Part shown: positions 43,005-51,933 of the stretch, one piece after another | Layout: the number at the start of each line of letters is the position of its first letter | How positions within the stretch are numbered: the stretch's first letter is position 1 | NCBI RefSeq assembly: GCF_002900095.1 | Contig: NZ_LLKN01000002.1 | Span: 2,790,001 to 2,854,000, forward strand | Origin: Salegentibacter mishustinae | GTDB lineage: Bacteria; Bacteroidota; Bacteroidia; Flavobacteriales; Flavobacteriaceae | Reading direction: 5' to 3' | Length of the DNA stretch: 64,000 nucleotides | Translations under genes and position numbers: made by a program | The notes under the pieces: model-generated | The model's database searches: none | Seen by the model: only the letters and a program-made list of their open reading frames with translations | What the model was told of the DNA's origin: nothing

Positions 43005-44868
43005 GTCGAGTAGACAAGGGGAATTTCACCCCAAGTCTCTCACAGCACCGTACGTGATAGTCTCCCATCATACGGCGCTTCCAGATTAACGGTACAATTA
43101 GTAAGGTTTTATATCTAAGACAGGTTTCCAATGCTCAAACAATTGTGGGTTAGTCTTGTACACATTTTTTAGCCATTTTCGAGCTTGCACTCTACTGCGC
43201 TTTCTGTACCTCCTAATCCATCTAACTATTTTCCTGTTTAACCAATACCATAGTCCACGGGTTGTCCATTTCGAATACTTGCAAAAATATTGATACCAGC
43301 CCCTTATCATAGGGTTGATTATCTGTGCCAGTTCTTGGATGGATCCCCGAAACTTTCTATTGACAACCTTCTTAAGTCTTCGCCTTGCTTCTTTCTTTGA
43401 GGCGTGGCTCATTACTGGAAAGTAAGTCAGTTTCCAACCATTTTTGGTTGGTCGTCTGAGGGGGCGGAACGTGTAACCGAGAAAATCAAAACTTGTATTC
43501 TTGTGACTTTCGCTGTGCACGTGATTCTTGCAATACACAATGTGAGTTTTCTCACTATTGAGTTCCAACTTACAAGCTTTCATCCGTTTAGAAACAGCCT
43601 CTCTAATGAAATATGCTTGTTTCTCTGATGTGCAATGTATGATGGCATCGTCGCAATATCGTTCGAAAGGCATATTGGAGTGATGGATTTGCATCCATTT
43701 ATCGAATGCAAAGTGAAGAAATATATTGGCAAGTAGCGGACTAATGACGCCGCCTTGAGGAGTACCTTTTATTCTATCGGTGATTTCACCTTCTCTGGAT
43801 ACTCCTGTTTTCAACCACCTTCCAATATACATCAACACCCATTTCTCTTTTGTATACCTTTCTACTGCCTTCATCAGTAGGGTATGGTCAATGTTATCAA
43901 AGAATCCACGAATATCAAGGTCTACCACCCAACTGTAATAACCACATCTGGACACTGTTTTCTCCAGTGCCTGATGCGCACTTTTCCTGGGTCTGTATCC
44001 ATAACTATTCTGATGAAAACTGCTTTCCACCTTGGGTTCTAAGTAACTTTTAATCACCTGTTGCGCAATGCGATCCGATACCGTAGGAATTCCGAGACTG
44101 CGAAAGCCTCCTGTTTTCTTGGTTATACGAACTTCCTTTACAACAGGCGGAAAATAACTGCCTGAGGTCATACGGTTCCAGATTTTATACAAATTTCCAG
44201 AGAGGTTCTCCCTAAAATTCTGTAAACTCTGTCCATCGACTCCGGCACTGCCCTTTTTGGACTTTACTTTCTTGTACGCATCCAATACCATTTTCTTGGT
44301 TATTGGATGTTGTTTTGTTTCATAATAATCAATCATCCTTCTTTCAAAGTTGTGTCTTACATAAAACTAATCTGGCTAAGCCCTTCCCTCCATCTCCATT
44401 ACAGAGACTTCTGCAGTACTACGGCTTAGTCCGCCTCTGTACAGTTCATTGGTTTTCTGCCTCACGGGGTTTCCGCTTGTGCATTTCCCTTACCATCCCT
44501 GTACAAATTCCCTTGTTCCGTTAGATCGCCTATTTCAGTGTCCTGCCACCTCTGTACCGCCTGTCACTTAGTCAACTTCAGGTTACTGCCACTAAGTTTT
44601 ATTCTCGGAGAAGAAACACAATTCTCCGATTTCGACAGAATCTGGCGATATCGGTACTTTAACTTAACCAGTGATTCACTTTCGTTCAGCTCACTGAAAT
44701 TCACCTGACGAGTATTCTCTCGCCTTTTCCTTGTCGCTCAGCACCTCATTCTTTCGAAATAAAGCACCACAAGGTGGTTTGTAGGGTCTGTCTGTCAACC
44801 CCTACGGTGGGTCTACCACCATCAATCTAACAGCCTGCGGCATTACTTTAGGCCGCTTCAAGGCACAC
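43005..44868 (-). mobile_element. Group II intron in tnpC, 1864 bp
   Basis: The 5' end is GTGTGCC (consensus GTGYG) directly after codons for DES. The 3' end is CTCGAC (consensus AY) directly before codons for PIKV, restoring an uninterrupted IS66 transposase. A domain V-like hairpin (CGCCGTATGAT ... ATCACGTACGG on the minus strand, about 43045-43085) and a domain VI-like stem (GGGG/CCCC) lie near the 3' end. It encodes a maturase in the same orientation. Confidence 0.88.
43098..44336 (-). CDS. ltrA: Group II intron reverse transcriptase/maturase
   Basis: 412 residues: reverse transcriptase palm (VVDLDIRGFFDNIDH, GTPQGGVISPLLANIFLH, and RYCDDAIIH near 229 with the YxDD catalytic box as YCDD), then maturase/thumb domain (INPMIRGWYQYFCKYSKW). 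There is no C-terminal HNH endonuclease, so retrohoming would use a nascent strand as primer. It helps splicing of the intron that interrupts tnpC. The protein is complete, so the intron may be active. Confidence 0.93.
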   Translation of the reverse strand: MIDYYETKQHPITKKMVLDAYKKVKSKKGSAGVDGQSLQNFRENLSGNLYKIWNRMTSGSYFPPVVKEVRITKKTGGFRSLGIPTVSDRIAQQVIKSYLEPKVESSFHQNSYGYRPRKSAHQALEKTVSRCGYYSWVVDLDIRGFFDNIDHTLLMKAVERYTKEKWVLMYIGRWLKTGVSREGEITDRIKGTPQGGVISPLLANIFLHFAFDKWMQIHHSNMPFERYCDDAIIHCTSEKQAYFIREAVSKRMKACKLELNSEKTHIVYCKNHVHSESHKNTSFDFLGYTFRPLRRPTKNGWKLTYFPVMSHASKKEARRRLKKVVNRKFRGSIQELAQIINPMIRGWYQYFCKYSKWTTRGLWYWLNRKIVRWIRRYRKRSRVQARKWLKNVYKTNPQLFEHWKPVLDIKPY

Positions 44869-45567
44869 ACTTTCATCCGCCTGGATGTACCCGTCTTCAA
44901 GGATTTTTTGCTTCAAGGTATTATAAAGAGGTTCCAACAGCTGGCAACAACTCGCCATCCAGTCACTTAAAGTACTGGAGGCCGGTTCCCACCCAAACTC
45001 TCGTTTAAAGCGCTGGATCTGACGATAGAATGGCAGGTGATCAATATATTTACTCACCAGGATATAGGCCAGTAAGCAGGCCTCGGCAATAGATTTTTCG
45101 ATAGGACGCGTGGGTAGTGGTGCGATTAGTACCCCTTGCTGGTCTTTCCTGGCATATTTAGGACGAATGGTACGTCTTTTAACCAGGCTGGCCGGGGTAT
45201 ATTCCAGGGTTTCACTAACTTCCTCGCCAATTTTTTTCAGCGTGCTTACATCTTCTTCTGGTTCAAGAATGACTTCCCGCACCGGAAGGTGTTCCGGCAA
45301 ACTACCACGTCCCGGGTGTTTTTGTTTTTCCCGGGTATAGGTGATCGTTTCTTTAGGTGCAGCTATTTGCCCCGGTTCATCTTGTTTTTCAGAAAAAAGC
45401 GATAGTTGCTGTTCCAGGATTTCTGGGATAAAACGTTCCGATTTAAAACCCTGGATCAGTTTATAGAGCTGCCCGAGTTGCACTTCCAAAGCGGAAATTT
45501 TCTCCTTAAAGAATTCATTGGACTCTCGAAGTTGCTCGTTTTCTTTTTGTAGCTCCTGGTAGGTCAT
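44869..45567 (-). CDS. tnpC: IS66 transposase TnpC, 5' exon
   Basis: Exon 1 encodes the coiled-coil leucine-zipper start (TYQELQKENEQLRESNEFFKEK in pieces), the zinc-finger-like region and the beginning of the DDE domain up to GYIQADES. ATG 45567 is preferred over an upstream TTG at 45585. Without splicing, translation would run six residues into the intron and stop at 44848. Confidence 0.88.
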
Positions 45568-45609
45568 CGGGTAGCTAAAATACAACCCTTGTTAAAAATA
45601 TACCAGCAT

Positions 45610-45963
45610 TTATTGGGCTTTTTTATAGCGTTTTCTCCGGGTAATATTAGTGATGGCTACCCCGTCTATGAGCATTACCAGTTGGGTGTAATCCAGCTGG
45701 AGTCCTCCCACGGATGCATCGTAATCGGGCAACTCAAAAGTACCACGCTCCAGGCGTTTATAATATAACACAAAGCCCCCGGACTGCCAGTGCAGCAACT
45801 TGACTTTATTGCGCGCTTTATTGATAAAGATATAGACCGAACCATCCTGGGGACTATGACCTAATTCTCCAAGCACCAAACCACATAGCCCGTCAAAACT
45901 CTTACGCATATCGGTACCAGGAAGATATAACTGGTAATTCAGGGAACTGCTTAAGGCAAACAT
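45610..45963 (-). CDS. tnpB: IS66 accessory protein TnpB
   Basis: 117 residues with the IS66 Orf2 hallmarks: TDMRKSFDGLCGLV, GSVYIFINKARNKVKLL and GGFVLYYKRLERGTFELP. Required with TnpA for transposition in studied IS66 elements. Its start overlaps the tnpA stop codon by one base, and tnpC follows 42 bp later. Confidence 0.93.
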   Translation of the reverse strand: MFALSSSLNYQLYLPGTDMRKSFDGLCGLVLGELGHSPQDGSVYIFINKARNKVKLLHWQSGGFVLYYKRLERGTFELPDYDASVGGLQLDYTQLVMLIDGVAITNITRRKRYKKAQ

Positions 45964-46229
45964 TACAGGGGAATTTCAATTTCTACGCCATTACCTAAAC
46001 GGATGTGCATACTCCTGGAGGATGTCGGTGTGGTAGAAGGGTCGGCCGATAAGGAAACAAAATTGCTTTTAGCGGGTTTTGTAACTTGCTCCCTGGGAAA
46101 TTTCTGGATCCAATAGGATAGCTTGCCTTTGCTGATTCCATGGGCACGGGCAAAAGCGGATTGATTTTGATCTGATTCATAAAAGCTGGTGACCAGCTTA
46201 CGCATTTCTGAGGTAGAAGATCGAGTCAT
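45963..46229 (-). CDS. tnpA: IS66 accessory protein TnpA
   Basis: 88 residues with a helix-turn-helix (MRKLVTSFYESDQNQSAFAR, HGISKGKLSYWIQKF), as in IS66 Orf1 proteins, which likely bind the IS ends. It is the first gene inside the element's right end. Confidence 0.9.
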   Translation of the reverse strand: MTRSSTSEMRKLVTSFYESDQNQSAFARAHGISKGKLSYWIQKFPREQVTKPAKSNFVSLSADPSTTPTSSRSMHIRLGNGVEIEIPL

Positions 46230-46303
46230 TTTTAAGTATATTTAGACTGCTAAATTATAACCTACACGGTTCTCAGAAAAGATGCACTTAGACGGACGCA
46301 TAC

Positions 46304-46688
46304 GATTTGCTTTTAATCCTTTTTTAAATTCTCCCTGAAATGAGTAAGGTATATTTGTATCTAGTATCGCATTAAAATCGAGTTGAAATTTTTGCCTATG
46401 TTTTTCGGGAAGGTCATCAATTAAGAGTTCAGGTATATCCAATTCTCCAATTTGTTTAAAAACCTCTTTTGTTAACCAGTGTATATAAGACTCTAAATTG
46501 CCGGAGCACTCAGTATTGGGTTTATGTCTGAAATGTGGATTTCGGTGATTAATAATAGCTATAAAATTATCCTTACACACAGGACAAATTAATTTCAACC
46601 TATTATCCTTCGTAACCTTCTCTATTGGAACATTTTTTTTGTTGGCTTGGTTAAATGCAACGGGATATTTTATGCTGTATTTATACAA
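46304..46688 (-). pseudogene. CoiA-like nuclease-family gene, 5' part, split by IS66
   Basis: TTG start at 46688. The N-terminal part has a zinc-ribbon-like CPVC and the segment HRNPHFRHKPNTEC, as in CoiA-type proteins (competence or DNA-processing nuclease-like). The frame runs to the target duplication at 46304-46311 and then 20-odd residues into the IS. With 41029-41566 it would form a ~300-residue protein. Relatives occur in defence or mobile contexts; the function is unproven. Confidence 0.7.
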
Positions 46689-46710
46689 GTAGTACTTTTA
46701 TTCTTAGAAC

Positions 46711-47043
46711 TTATTTATTTTTCTTATAAACGGCAAGGACTACTTTTCCTAAAGGGGTGGTATAATATTTTTGTAGCTTGCTTGTTGGCTTGTCCTTAAT
46801 TGTTCTTCCTAGAAGTTTATTTTCAAACAATGATTCAATATGGGTTTTAAAATTTTTTGTTTGGTTTGAAATATTCAAATTATCCTCCAAAATTTCTTCA
46901 GTTGGGTTTACATTTTCCGGAAAAAAGCCCTCCAAATTATGTTTGTTAATTAATTCCACCAATTTATTATAATCTACATCTTGGTTACCATCATAGTTAC
47001 TGTCTTGGTTACCTGCAAAAACATTAAAACACGGCAAATTCAA
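46711..47043 (-). CDS. Hypothetical protein, possible winged helix
   Basis: 110 residues, TTG start at 47043. After an Asn/Asp-rich start with two GNQD repeats, residues about 55-105 (KNFKTHIESLFENKLLGR, KLQKYYTTPLGKVVLAVYKK) look like a winged helix-turn-helix. It ends 22 bp before the CoiA-like gene, so the two were probably one operon before the IS insertion. Confidence 0.45.
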   Translation of the reverse strand: MNLPCFNVFAGNQDSNYDGNQDVDYNKLVELINKHNLEGFFPENVNPTEEILEDNLNISNQTKNFKTHIESLFENKLLGRTIKDKPTSKLQKYYTTPLGKVVLAVYKKNK

Positions 47044-47110
47044 ACTTAACTAACTATTAAATATTCGAGGGGTATACATACTCCTGAATAAATTTTTTAG
47101 CAACCTATAT

Positions 47111-47839
47111 TTATAAATTCAAAAAATACTTATCTACCCAAAGCGGCACTTCTTCAGTTTGAAAAGTAACTTTCTTGCCCTGATAAACATCGAGTATTAA
47201 TTTCGAGGTATTTTCACTATTATCAAAAATAAATGACCGGTAAGAATTTTCTATTGCTTCCGGCAGTAGCTCAAGACTTCTGTAATATCGTTGTTCTGTT
47301 TTCTCGGGAGGCACATTATGACCACCGCTCTTCACACGCTCTTCAACCCTCGCTTTATTAATTTCTACATTCTCTGTACATATAAAATATAAGTAGTTCT
47401 TATAACCTAATTCCTTGGCTTTCTTAAGTGTTTCTATTTTAGAAGGATGTGACATTACCGTTTCAAATGTAATTTTTTGACCAGCCTGAATTAATTCGGT
47501 TCTTAAAAAATCCGTAAGAATTGAAGCCTCATAAGAATGTGTGGCATTATTAGGGTTAGATATTATACCATTTTGGCAATTAAGGTCTATGTTATAACCC
47601 TGGGAAGAAGCTTTCTGGAAAAGAGAATGATTTTGAAGAAATTTATTAAATTTTAGTCCGTGGGATTCACTAAGATTAAATGCCTTTAAGGACAACTGGT
47701 TCCGGTTGCGCAAGAGATACTCAATCTCATCGGCATTAAGATAAATACCCAGACTAAATTGCGAACGTATTTTATTAAAAATGGTACTTTTTCCGGAGCC
47801 ATTAGGGCCTGCAAACATTCGCAATCTTTTGCTGGCCAT
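47111..47839 (-). CDS. Zeta-toxin-like P-loop kinase
   Basis: 242 residues. Walker A GPNGSGKST at 11-19, Asp37 in LNADEIE (substrate-activating position in zeta toxins), and the TFETVMSHPSK motif near 125-135. Zeta family members phosphorylate UDP-N-acetylglucosamine-type nucleotide sugars or related small molecules. It is paired with a small upstream gene 6 bp away, as expected of a type II toxin-antitoxin pair. Confidence 0.8.
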   Translation of the reverse strand: MASKRLRMFAGPNGSGKSTIFNKIRSQFSLGIYLNADEIEYLLRNRNQLSLKAFNLSESHGLKFNKFLQNHSLFQKASSQGYNIDLNCQNGIISNPNNATHSYEASILTDFLRTELIQAGQKITFETVMSHPSKIETLKKAKELGYKNYLYFICTENVEINKARVEERVKSGGHNVPPEKTEQRYYRSLELLPEAIENSYRSFIFDNSENTSKLILDVYQGKKVTFQTEEVPLWVDKYFLNL

Positions 47840-47845
47840 AATAAA

Positions 47846-48139
47846 TTAAGGTATGGTAATTGTCTTTCCTTTTTGTACTGACTTTCGAGGTGCTAAGGTT
47901 TGAATAACTTCAAAACTTCCATCCTTTTGTTTGCGAATCACTTTACCATCTTCTACTTCGATAATACTCTCTGAAATCGCTACAGCCTTATGATAAGCCT
48001 CATTTGTAGCACTAGCAGCAATCGCTCCTATAAAGGAAAGATCTCTATCATCTTCCAACACTTTAAATCTCCTATTTTTTACGCCAGGTTTTAAAGCTGC
48101 CTTTCTTAATTTGTATTTTCTATTATTTTCCATTTGCAC
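47846..48139 (-). CDS. Putative antitoxin of the zeta-like toxin
   Basis: 97 residues: a basic N-terminus, then a helix AAASATNEAYHKAVAISES-like (positions about 40-60) and a beta hairpin EVEDGKVIRKQKDGSFEVI. It is translated first and sits 6 bp from the toxin gene. Its identity as antitoxin rests on position and size. Confidence 0.6.
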   Translation of the reverse strand: MQMENNRKYKLRKAALKPGVKNRRFKVLEDDRDLSFIGAIAASATNEAYHKAVAISESIIEVEDGKVIRKQKDGSFEVIQTLAPRKSVQKGKTITIP

Positions 48140-48334
48140 TAAGAAACTAAGTTATAAACTTACTATTTTTCGGGGATTTATGCAAACAAACTACTTTTGT
48201 AAGCTAAAAATTCTAGTGATTTAGATTAGAAGGGATTTACTAGCTTAAGCACTTTTTCTCTGGTTTCTAAAAATTACACTTTTTACACAATACCCGTTTT
48301 TTCCGATGAACCGACTTAAGTTGGCAGTAGTTTT

Positions 48335-48553
48335 TTATCTCATAATTGATGGTGTGTAATCAACCTTTTCAAGGTCAAATTCCCAGTATTTTCCAAAATT
48401 TTCTTTTTTTTCGGTCAAATTTCTTAGTAAATCTCTAAATAACTTTTTTTCTTCTTTATTTCTTTCTAATTCACTTGGTAAATCCGTCATTACGAATTGT
48501 TGATATCCCTTTTTAGTGATTTTTATTTCATCTAAATGAAATGTATTTAGCAT
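48335..48553 (-). CDS. Small hypothetical protein, operon gene 4
   Basis: 72 residues, highly charged (ELERNKEEKKLFRDLLRNLT), no signal peptide. It begins 3 bp after the stop of the 30-codon ORF at 48557. It is last in a compact four-gene minus-strand operon (49246 to 48335). Not recognised. Confidence 0.45.
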   Translation of the reverse strand: MLNTFHLDEIKITKKGYQQFVMTDLPSELERNKEEKKLFRDLLRNLTEKKENFGKYWEFDLEKVDYTPSIMR

Positions 48554-48556
48554 AGC

Positions 48557-48649
48557 TTATAAGAATCTATATCTTCCATTTCGAGTATCATAGTCATCTG
48601 AACTTACTATTACTTGTCCATTCTGTTTTCGAAAAAAGTTAAGTTTCAT
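48557..48649 (-). CDS. 30-residue ORF, operon gene 3
   Basis: MKLNFFRKQNGQVIVSSDDY and ten more residues. Its ATG overlaps the TGA of the preceding gene (ATGA), and the next gene starts 3 bp after its stop, which supports real translation. Unknown function. Confidence 0.4.
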   Translation of the reverse strand: MKLNFFRKQNGQVIVSSDDYDTRNGRYRFL

Positions 48650-48876
48650 CGGTTTCCCATATGATAATCTAGAATTCCAAATGTTGAAGGTTTTTCTGAA
48701 GAATGATTAAATTCGCTTAATAAATAATCACATTCTTGATCCGATATTCCATCAACGATTTCTCGATGAGATTTTCGAGTATTATATTCTGCCTTCCCCA
48801 ATCCAATTGGTTCAGAGTGTGCTAATAATGTCCTTATAAGTAGTTTTTTATCAATATCTGTTATGTCAAATTCCAT
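48646..48876 (-). CDS. Small hypothetical protein, operon gene 2
   Basis: 76 residues, acidic, no recognised domain (ITDIDKKLLIRTLLAHSEP, DGISDQECDYLLSEFN). It follows the 48887 gene by 10 bp and overlaps the next ORF by 4 bp. Confidence 0.45.
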   Translation of the reverse strand: MEFDITDIDKKLLIRTLLAHSEPIGLGKAEYNTRKSHREIVDGISDQECDYLLSEFNHSSEKPSTFGILDYHMGNR

Positions 48877-48886
48877 ATATTTTTTG

Positions 48887-49246
48887 CTATTTATTTTCTT
48901 GTGAAAAATATAATCCAGATTCTACAATTTTATTAATATCTGATGATGAATTAGCATTATTTACTTCTATGGATAAATCACTTAACGCTTTCTCGTTAAT
49001 CTTATCCAAATGATTATTTTTTATAATTAATTCAATAGCTTTTATTAATCTACCTTTTATCTCAGATAATTGTTTCTCTCTATTTGGTAGGAATGTATGT
49101 TTGATTCCATTTTCACAATTTATCAAATTAATCAATTCACTCTTACTTGCTCTACTTACTCTTCTATTGAATCGAAAACCTCTCTTGAGAAAATTTTCGT
49201 ATTTCATAGCATTAACTTCATTCTGAGGTCTGCCAATTTTTCCCAT
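48887..49246 (-). CDS. Small hypothetical protein, operon gene 1
   Basis: 119 residues, basic N-terminal half (RGFRFNRRVSRASKSELINL) and a helical C-terminal half. First gene of the four-gene operon; no recognised domain. Such AT-rich short operons are typical of island cargo and could be defence-related or toxin/immunity genes, but nothing specific is visible. Confidence 0.45.
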   Translation of the reverse strand: MGKIGRPQNEVNAMKYENFLKRGFRFNRRVSRASKSELINLINCENGIKHTFLPNREKQLSEIKGRLIKAIELIIKNNHLDKINEKALSDLSIEVNNANSSSDINKIVESGLYFSQENK

Positions 49247-49434
49247 TAATTATTTGATTTTAAAATTCAACTATTTAATAATAAAGAATGACAAAAATTA
49301 CCGCCAATGGTCTCGGTTATCGCATGTTGGCGGAGTAACTGATTTGTCGGCTTAGTATAGGTTTGTTTGTCAAGTTAATTATTTTCTTTCTAACGGTACC
49401 GGATATTTGCGATGAACCGCTCTGTTGTAAGTAT

Positions 49435-50343
49435 TTATTGTAGTAAAATAATTGTTCCGGGCATCAAAGCATTTAATTTTTCTGCATTTTCTAGAGTTAC
49501 ATTTGTTCCCTTAGCAGCAACCTCTTGTAAATTATGGTTTTCTTTTAATGGTAATAGATCGTTAATCGAAGTATTATTAATATTAATTTTTACAAGGCTC
49601 TTTAATTCGGCTAACTTATTTAAATCCCTAATATTAGTTGAATACGCGTAAATAGTACGAAGATTTTCAAGTTTTCTTATTGCATCTAAATTTTTAATTT
49701 CAGTCCGAAATATTGATAGATATTTTAGATTTTTAAGATTTTCTAATCCATTTAGTGAATCAATATCAGTATTACTTGCATTTAAAAAATTCAATTTTTT
49801 AAGTTCTTCAATTCCGTTTAAATTAGATATATGTGTATTATGAATATCCAGATGTTCCAAATTTTTGAATTTTGAAATATTTAAAAGAGAATTTAACGCT
49901 GAGTTTTTAGCATCTAAAAACTTTACACTTTCTAAAGTTGGCATAGTTTCTAAATTACAGCACCTCATACCATTTAAAAATAACCTTTCAATTCTCAAAA
50001 AGTTTTCCAATGGTTTAAAATCAGTTATCAAAAGGCTCGTATCAAAATTAAAAAAACAATCTTTGATTTCTTTTAGTTCATCAATGAACTTTTTTAGTTC
50101 AAATTTGTTGTATTGTTTAATTTCATCTAGTACTGAATTGAAGTCTTTTATTCTCCCACTGGTAAAAAACCTATATTCATAATTGTGATTATAAAGCATA
50201 ATAATTTTCCAATCGTAGCTTAGTTTTTTCCACCATATTATGTCTGAATCTAGATTCAATAATTCTTCGAAATTAAAATCAAGTCCATTTTGGCTAAATA
50301 TCTCATTTATTTCCTTCCGGGAATAAGATTTTTCTTCTTTCAT
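49435..50343 (-). CDS. Cytoplasmic leucine-rich-repeat protein
   Basis: 302 residues. Residues about 120-300 are ~22-residue LRRs of the SDS22/internalin-like type (LEHLDIHNTHISNLNGIEEL, LKYLSIFRTEIKNLDAIRKL). The first ~115 residues are helical and aromatic-rich and not recognised. There is no signal peptide, so it is probably cytosolic, unlike most bacterial LRR adhesins. LRRs mediate protein binding; the partner is unknown. Confidence 0.8.
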   Translation of the reverse strand: MKEEKSYSRKEINEIFSQNGLDFNFEELLNLDSDIIWWKKLSYDWKIIMLYNHNYEYRFFTSGRIKDFNSVLDEIKQYNKFELKKFIDELKEIKDCFFNFDTSLLITDFKPLENFLRIERLFLNGMRCCNLETMPTLESVKFLDAKNSALNSLLNISKFKNLEHLDIHNTHISNLNGIEELKKLNFLNASNTDIDSLNGLENLKNLKYLSIFRTEIKNLDAIRKLENLRTIYAYSTNIRDLNKLAELKSLVKININNTSINDLLPLKENHNLQEVAAKGTNVTLENAEKLNALMPGTIILLQ

Positions 50344-50463
50344 CTAAAATGAATTCTTTATGGAAATTTAAATATAAAATTTTTTATTGAAGGATAATCT
50401 GCTCGTTTTTAATACTCGCACGGTTGTGAGAGTTAAGACAAAAATACAAAATCTCGCACATCA

Positions 50464-50838
50464 CTATTCAATCGGCTCCACCTTCACAACCTCTACCGAC
50501 TTATTCCTAACCTTTCCGCTATCTTGAATAACGCGGGTAACTTTTAATGTCAATTTTATCATATCATAATCTGGAGCTGGAAAGTCAAATAGATTTGCTA
50601 CCGATTTATAGCGAAATGCTTTTGCTAAAAGACCTAGATGTCTAATACTATATTTATGGCGTTGGATAAATGATTCAACATTACCTACAAAACTTTTTGA
50701 GACTCCCATCTTTTTGCTTAAGTCTTGTTGAGTCCAATTATTCCTTTCTCGAAGTTGTTTTATGTATAGGATAAAAAGATAATCTAAGTGAGATATTTCA
50801 CTGTAGACAGTTGTAATTAAAACCTTTTTATTAGACAT
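50464..50838 (-). CDS. XRE-family HTH regulator
   Basis: 124 residues with a Cro/C1-type HTH at about 26-80 (IKQLRERNNWTQQDLSKKMG, VSKSFVGNVE). The C-terminal tail is beta-like and charged. Single gene upstream of the LRR gene with a 120-bp gap. Likely a transcription regulator within the element. Confidence 0.8.
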   Translation of the reverse strand: MSNKKVLITTVYSEISHLDYLFILYIKQLRERNNWTQQDLSKKMGVSKSFVGNVESFIQRHKYSIRHLGLLAKAFRYKSVANLFDFPAPDYDMIKLTLKVTRVIQDSGKVRNKSVEVVKVEPIE

Positions 50839-51011
50839 AAATCATAAGTTTTTTAAACCAACATATTGGTTTATTAAAAAATGTTTCTTATATTTGTTTC
50901 GATAACAATTCAAATCATTATTAATGAGACTTGTACGGATTTAATTAATCCATAAAATACTGTCACTCCCATATTGGGAGAGAACTAACGATGTTGCTCG
51001 TTCGAAAAAAA

Positions 51012-51164
51012 GACCAAGCATTTCCATACGAGTTGACCGTGAGTTCGTCCAAAATTGCCAGAAATAGGTATCTTTACAGAGCCTTTCTGGCGGACGCCTC
51101 TCGCGTTAAACTTCTGTATGGACGTCAAAGCTTTTCGAAGCTAAGGCGGGGTTAAAGCTTGGTC
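51012..51164. ncRNA. Candidate structured RNA: four nested helices
   Basis: Nested complementary segments: GACCAAGC (51012) with GCTTGGTC (51157); CCATAC (51024) with GTATGG (51116); CGTCC (51046) with GGACG (51092); GCCAGAAA (51057) with TTTCTGGC (51084). A side hairpin AGCTT-TTCG-AAGCT lies near 51130. A T-run after a weak stem (CCCT/AGGG) at about 51170-51204 could end a plus-strand transcript. No coding frame. The helices form a long irregular hairpin of ~153 nt; the family is not recognised. Confidence 0.45.
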
Positions 51165-51247
51165 GTTTTACCCTTTCGGACAGAAGTGTGAGGGGCGTTT
51201 TTTTGTATCTCATCTATCAGCAAATCGTTTACATAATTTTGAAAACT

Positions 51248-51388
51248 ATGAAAACGAGAAGAACAGACCCATTAAAGCACTTCTACGGTAGTAAACCGGC
51301 AAAAGGTTTTGTCTCGTACCATAGCCTTAAGGTACAACCCCGATCGTTACAACCTATATCAAAAAACATCAAATGCGCCCCAGAATAA
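51248..51388 (+). CDS. Possible small basic peptide
   Basis: 46 residues from ATG 51248 (KTRRTDPLKHFYGSKPAKGF), downstream of the structured segment. Weak support: no homologue known to me and no clear ribosome-binding site. The remaining 51389-51933 leader has a GGCTCC/GGAGCC hairpin (51722-51736) and no gene. Confidence 0.2.
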   Translation: MKTRRTDPLKHFYGSKPAKGFVSYHSLKVQPRSLQPISKNIKCAPE

Positions 51389-51769
51389 TGAGGGCGTAAC
51401 CGGTCCGCTACCTGTGCAAAATAAACAGGCATTGCCAGAAGGGTTAAGACACTACATTATATGGTTATTCGCAATGCTATAAATGTAATAGGTTTTCCTT
51501 ATTCGTGCAAATCCAAAATTTGCGTTCTTAGGTGAGCAGGGCCGGTTTTGGTATTTAATAAATTAACCTACACTATAATTTATTTCAGGCCAAAGCGGTC
51601 ACCGGTTGCAAAATCGCAGCTGTATTCACTAATTCCTAGCTTGCGGGAGCAGGAAAAATCACTTAAACAATCCCGTGGGTCGCCGTTGTGAGCCCTATAA
51701 TTTTCAGCGGCTTTTGGGTGGGGCTCCGCTGGAGCCTTGGGTAAAATTATTGGTGAATAGGTTTAAGTG

Positions 51770-51793
51770 AAACCGGTATTTGGGCACCGGTTT
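51770..51793. terminator. Hairpin before the SusC-like gene
   Basis: AAACCGGT and ACCGGTTT form an 8-bp stem followed on the plus strand by an A-run (T-run on the minus strand). Could be an attenuator or leftover terminator in the leader of the 51934 operon. Confidence 0.35.
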
Positions 51794-51933
51794 AGAAAAA
51801 AAAGAAATTGCTATTGAAGAAAAGTTTGAATTAGCCTATAAGCAAAAAGACCTTCCTCCTAAAGATTGGCGTCTGTGTGGGGAAGGCCTAAGCTTAAATA
51901 AAACAATGTTTCATTCAAAACACACGTAAAATT

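Larger units (their letters stand above)
41567..46303 (-). mobile_element. IS66-family insertion sequence, 4737 bp including a group II intron
   Basis: Ends are imperfect inverted repeats beginning GTATCCGTCCG (41567) and, reverse complement of the right end, GTATGCGTCCG. The flanking 8-bp duplication GATTTGCT is at 41559-41566 and 46304-46311, the size expected of IS66. It carries tnpA, tnpB, tnpC (split by a group II intron) and a possible passenger gene. It inserted into a CoiA-like gene. Confidence 0.92.

Noticed and set aside
44303-44524. Open frames on the plus strand within the group II intron
   Set aside because: They lie antisense to the structured RNA and maturase gene and show no protein-like sequence.
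47111-48139. Zeta-like pair as an anti-phage system
   Set aside because: Motifs support only a toxin/antitoxin reading; nothing in the sequence indicates phage sensing.
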